Of a stretch of 16,769 bases of DNA, positions 15,451 through 16,769 are shown one piece after another (position 1 is the first letter of the stretch; each line of letters opens with the position of its first letter). A program made the translations under genes and the position numbers. This DNA comes from Burkholderiaceae bacterium (GTDB lineage: Bacteria; Pseudomonadota; Gammaproteobacteria; Burkholderiales; Burkholderiaceae). The DNA is taken from positions 1 to 16,769 of the forward strand of contig CANHLB010000014.1 in assembly GCA_947461335.1 (NCBI GenBank). The letters are read 5' to 3'. A model generated the notes under the pieces. It made no database searches. It was given only the letters and a program-made list of their open reading frames with translations, and was not told the DNA's origin.

Positions 15451-15505
15451 GCACTTGCTAGTGCGAACATGCACCCTATTTGTGCATGTTCGCACAAAGC
15501 CGTGC
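15451..15505. repeat. 55-bp dyad array: six alternating GCAC/GTGC tetramers, with a perfect 14-bp inverted repeat at its centre
   Basis: GTGCGAACATGCAC (15461-15474) and its exact reverse complement (15482-15495) flank a 7-base spacer. The tetramers GCAC or GTGC start at 15451, 15461, 15471, 15482, 15492 and 15502, strictly alternating, at steps of 10, 10, 11, 10 and 10 bases. The whole is symmetric about 15478. The location between divergent transporter genes suggests an operator for a regulator binding one face of the helix; the function is inferred. Confidence 0.7.
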
Positions 15506-15601
15506 TAATCCATATTTCTATTATGGTTTAAGTAAGTTGCATTAAATCTACATTTCTCGGGAATACCCCGAGTGAAATTAATTAGTAATTACCCTAAGTA
15601 A

Positions 15602-15631
15602 TTGATTTTTTTGATTTTTTCAAAGCATAAT
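15602..15631 (+). promoter_or_regulatory. Candidate sigma-70 promoter of the MFS symporter gene
   Basis: TTGATT (15602-15607) lies 18 bases before CATAAT (15626-15631). The -10 element matches the consensus at five of six positions and the -35 at four. Transcription would start near 15638, leaving a leader of about 35 bases with a good ribosome site. Support is pattern only. Confidence 0.4.
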
Positions 15632-15673
15632 CGGGGTTGTTTTTTACTTAATGAAAATAGTTAGGAGCTACTG

Positions 15674-16769
15674 ATGTCAACATCAACTAAAGCAGCCCCA
15701 ATGACCCCTGCAGAGCGCAAAGTTATTTTTGCTTCCTCTTTAGGTACGGTTTTTGAGTGGTACGACTTTTATCTGTACGGTTCTTTGGCTGCCGTTATTG
15801 CCAAGCAGTTCTTCTCAGGCTTAGATGCTGGCTCTGCCTTCATTTTTGCTTTGTTAGCGTTTGCAGCTGGTTTCATCGTGCGCCCATTTGGGGCATTGGT
15901 GTTCGGTCGCTTAGGTGATTTGATCGGTCGTAAGTACACCTTCTTGGTCACCATTGTCCTCATGGGTGGTGCCACATTTATTGTGGGTATTTTGCCTAAC
16001 TATGCAACGATTGGTGTTGCTGCACCTGTCCTGTTAATCGCCTTACGCATGTTGCAAGGTTTGGCTTTGGGTGGTGAGTACGGTGGTGCTGCTACTTATG
16101 TGGCAGAGCATGCTCCTCACGGTAAGCGTGGTGCATACACAGCGTGGATTCAGACAACAGCTACTCTTGGCTTGTTCCTCTCCTTGCTCGTGATTTTGTT
16201 CACACGTGAATTTACTGGTCCAGACTTTGATGTTTGGGGCTGGCGCGTTCCTTTCATTGCCTCTATTGTTTTATTGGGTATCTCAGTCTGGATTCGTTTA
16301 TCCATGGCTGAATCACCAGCATTTACAAAGATGAAAAATGAAGGCAAATTGACCAAGGCACCTTTGACAGAGTCATTCGGTCAGTGGAAAAACTTGAAGA
16401 TTGTTATCTTGGCATTGTTTGGTCTGGTTGCAGGTCAGGCAGTGGTTTGGTACACAGGTCAGTTCTATGCTTTGTTCTACCTGACTCAGGTATTGAAAGT
16501 AGATCCTAAGACTGCAAACTTGTTGATTGCTGCTTCACTGGTCATCGGCACACCATTCTTTATTGTCTTTGGTAGCCTATCAGACAAGATTGGTCGTAAG
16601 GTCATCATCATGGGCGGTTTGTTGTTAGCGATCATTTTGTATATCCCAAACACACCAGTTTCCTTGTTTAATGGCTTAACCCACTTTGCTAACCCAGCCT
16701 TAGAAAAGGCAATGGCAACTTCACCAGCAAGTATTACTGCTGATGTGAACGAATGTACTTTCCAGTTCA
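15674..16769 (+). CDS. MFS transporter, metabolite:H+ symporter (MHS) family, N-terminal part
   Basis: The frame is open from the ATG to the end of the window (365 codons), so the gene is truncated on the right. The start region reads MSTSTKAAPM, then ASSLGTVFEWYDFYLYG, the first helix of MHS permeases such as ProP, KgtP and ShiA. The MFS signature GRLGDLIGRKYTF follows helix 2-3, LRMLQGLALGGEYGG is in helix 4, and GSLSDKIGRK marks the equivalent loop of the second half. It should import a small metabolite, often an organic acid or osmolyte, with protons. After the helix near residues 315-330 comes a polar insert (ALEKAMATSPASITADVNE) rather than the next helix, suggesting a large periplasmic loop. 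TAGGAG lies six bases before the ATG. The gene is divergent from the TRAP operon. Confidence 0.92.
   Translation, partial: MSTSTKAAPMTPAERKVIFASSLGTVFEWYDFYLYGSLAAVIAKQFFSGLDAGSAFIFALLAFAAGFIVRPFGALVFGRLGDLIGRKYTFLVTIVLMGGATFIVGILPNYATIGVAAPVLLIALRMLQGLALGGEYGGAATYVAEHAPHGKRGAYTAWIQTTATLGLFLSLLVILFTREFTGPDFDVWGWRVPFIASIVLLGISVWIRLSMAESPAFTKMKNEGKLTKAPLTESFGQWKNLKIVILALFGLVAGQAVVWYTGQFYALFYLTQVLKVDPKTANLLIAASLVIGTPFFIVFGSLSDKIGRKVIIMGGLLLAIILYIPNTPVSLFNGLTHFANPALEKAMATSPASITADVNECTFQF

Larger units (their letters stand above)
15341..15673. promoter_or_regulatory. Divergent intergenic regulatory region between the TRAP operon and the MFS symporter
   Basis: This is the only gene-free stretch over 300 bases. 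From left to right it holds the dctP ribosome site, a GGCATT/AATGCC hairpin with T-run (15368-15396), a 55-bp GCAC/GTGC array with a perfect 14-bp inverted repeat (15451-15505), a CTCGGG/CCCGAG dyad (15556-15572), an AT-rich tract, a candidate -35/-10 pair (15602-15631) and the symporter ribosome site TAGGAG (15662-15667). No convincing ORF, RNA gene or sigma-54 promoter was seen by eye on either strand. Confidence 0.8.

Noticed and set aside
15461..15495. The 14-bp inverted repeat as an intrinsic terminator
   Set aside because: No T-run follows on either strand, and both flanking genes point away from it.
15461..15495. LexA/SOS box
   Set aside because: GAAC and GTTC are present but separated by far more bases than any known LexA site, and the flanking genes are transporters.
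15519..15545. Sigma-54 promoter (GG then TTGC before the symporter)
   Set aside because: GG and GC are 12 bases apart rather than 10, so the spacing rule for sigma-54 is not met.

Overview
The window looks like a moderate-GC (about 45% by eye) betaproteobacterial chromosome. Protein resemblances point to the Burkholderiales, most likely a freshwater Polynucleobacter-type organism. That assignment comes from recalled family similarity, not a database search. There are no RNA genes, insertion sequences, phage genes or CRISPR arrays. Genes are tightly packed, several with overlapping ends, and the only gene-free stretch over 300 bases is 15341-15673.

Left block (1-4468, + strand): the C-terminal catalytic end of an AceF-type E2 acyltransferase, a full-length AceE-type homodimeric E1, and an NAD(P)-binding Rossmann/SAF-domain oxidoreductase of unknown substrate. 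E2 precedes E1, the reverse of the usual aceE-aceF order, so this may be a secondary 2-oxoacid dehydrogenase complex.

Middle block (4484-9245): a GcvA-like LysR regulator is divergent from a + strand cluster. The cluster holds a class II aldolase/adducin-fold protein, a phthalate-dioxygenase-family Rieske oxygenase, a small [2Fe-2S] ferredoxin equivalent to the C-terminal domain of phthalate dioxygenase reductase, and a ketopantoate-reductase-family dehydrogenase. This looks like an oxidative catabolic module for an unidentified, possibly aromatic, acid. A clear hairpin-plus-T-run lies between the oxygenase and ferredoxin genes. The reductase flavin/NAD part is absent locally.

Next come a zeta-class GST (maleylacetoacetate isomerase type, - strand) and a divergent TRIC/UPF0126 membrane protein. 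Their ends overlap the neighbouring convergent genes.

Right block (15340 down to 10612, - strand): a TRAP transporter operon (TakP-like binding protein, DctQ, DctM) followed by a gamma-glutamyltransferase-fold Ntn hydrolase. The hydrolase has no signal peptide and appears to have lost the residues that hold the gamma-glutamyl group. TakP proteins bind pyruvate-like 2-oxoacids and oxamate is a pyruvate mimic, so an oxamate (or similar 2-oxo-amide) uptake and hydrolysis module is a testable idea. Divergently, an MHS-family MFS symporter starts at 15674 and runs off the window. The 333-base region between the two transporters contains a perfect 14-bp inverted repeat inside a 55-bp array of six alternating GCAC/GTGC tetramers spaced 10-11 bp apart. 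That array is the most striking non-coding signal here.
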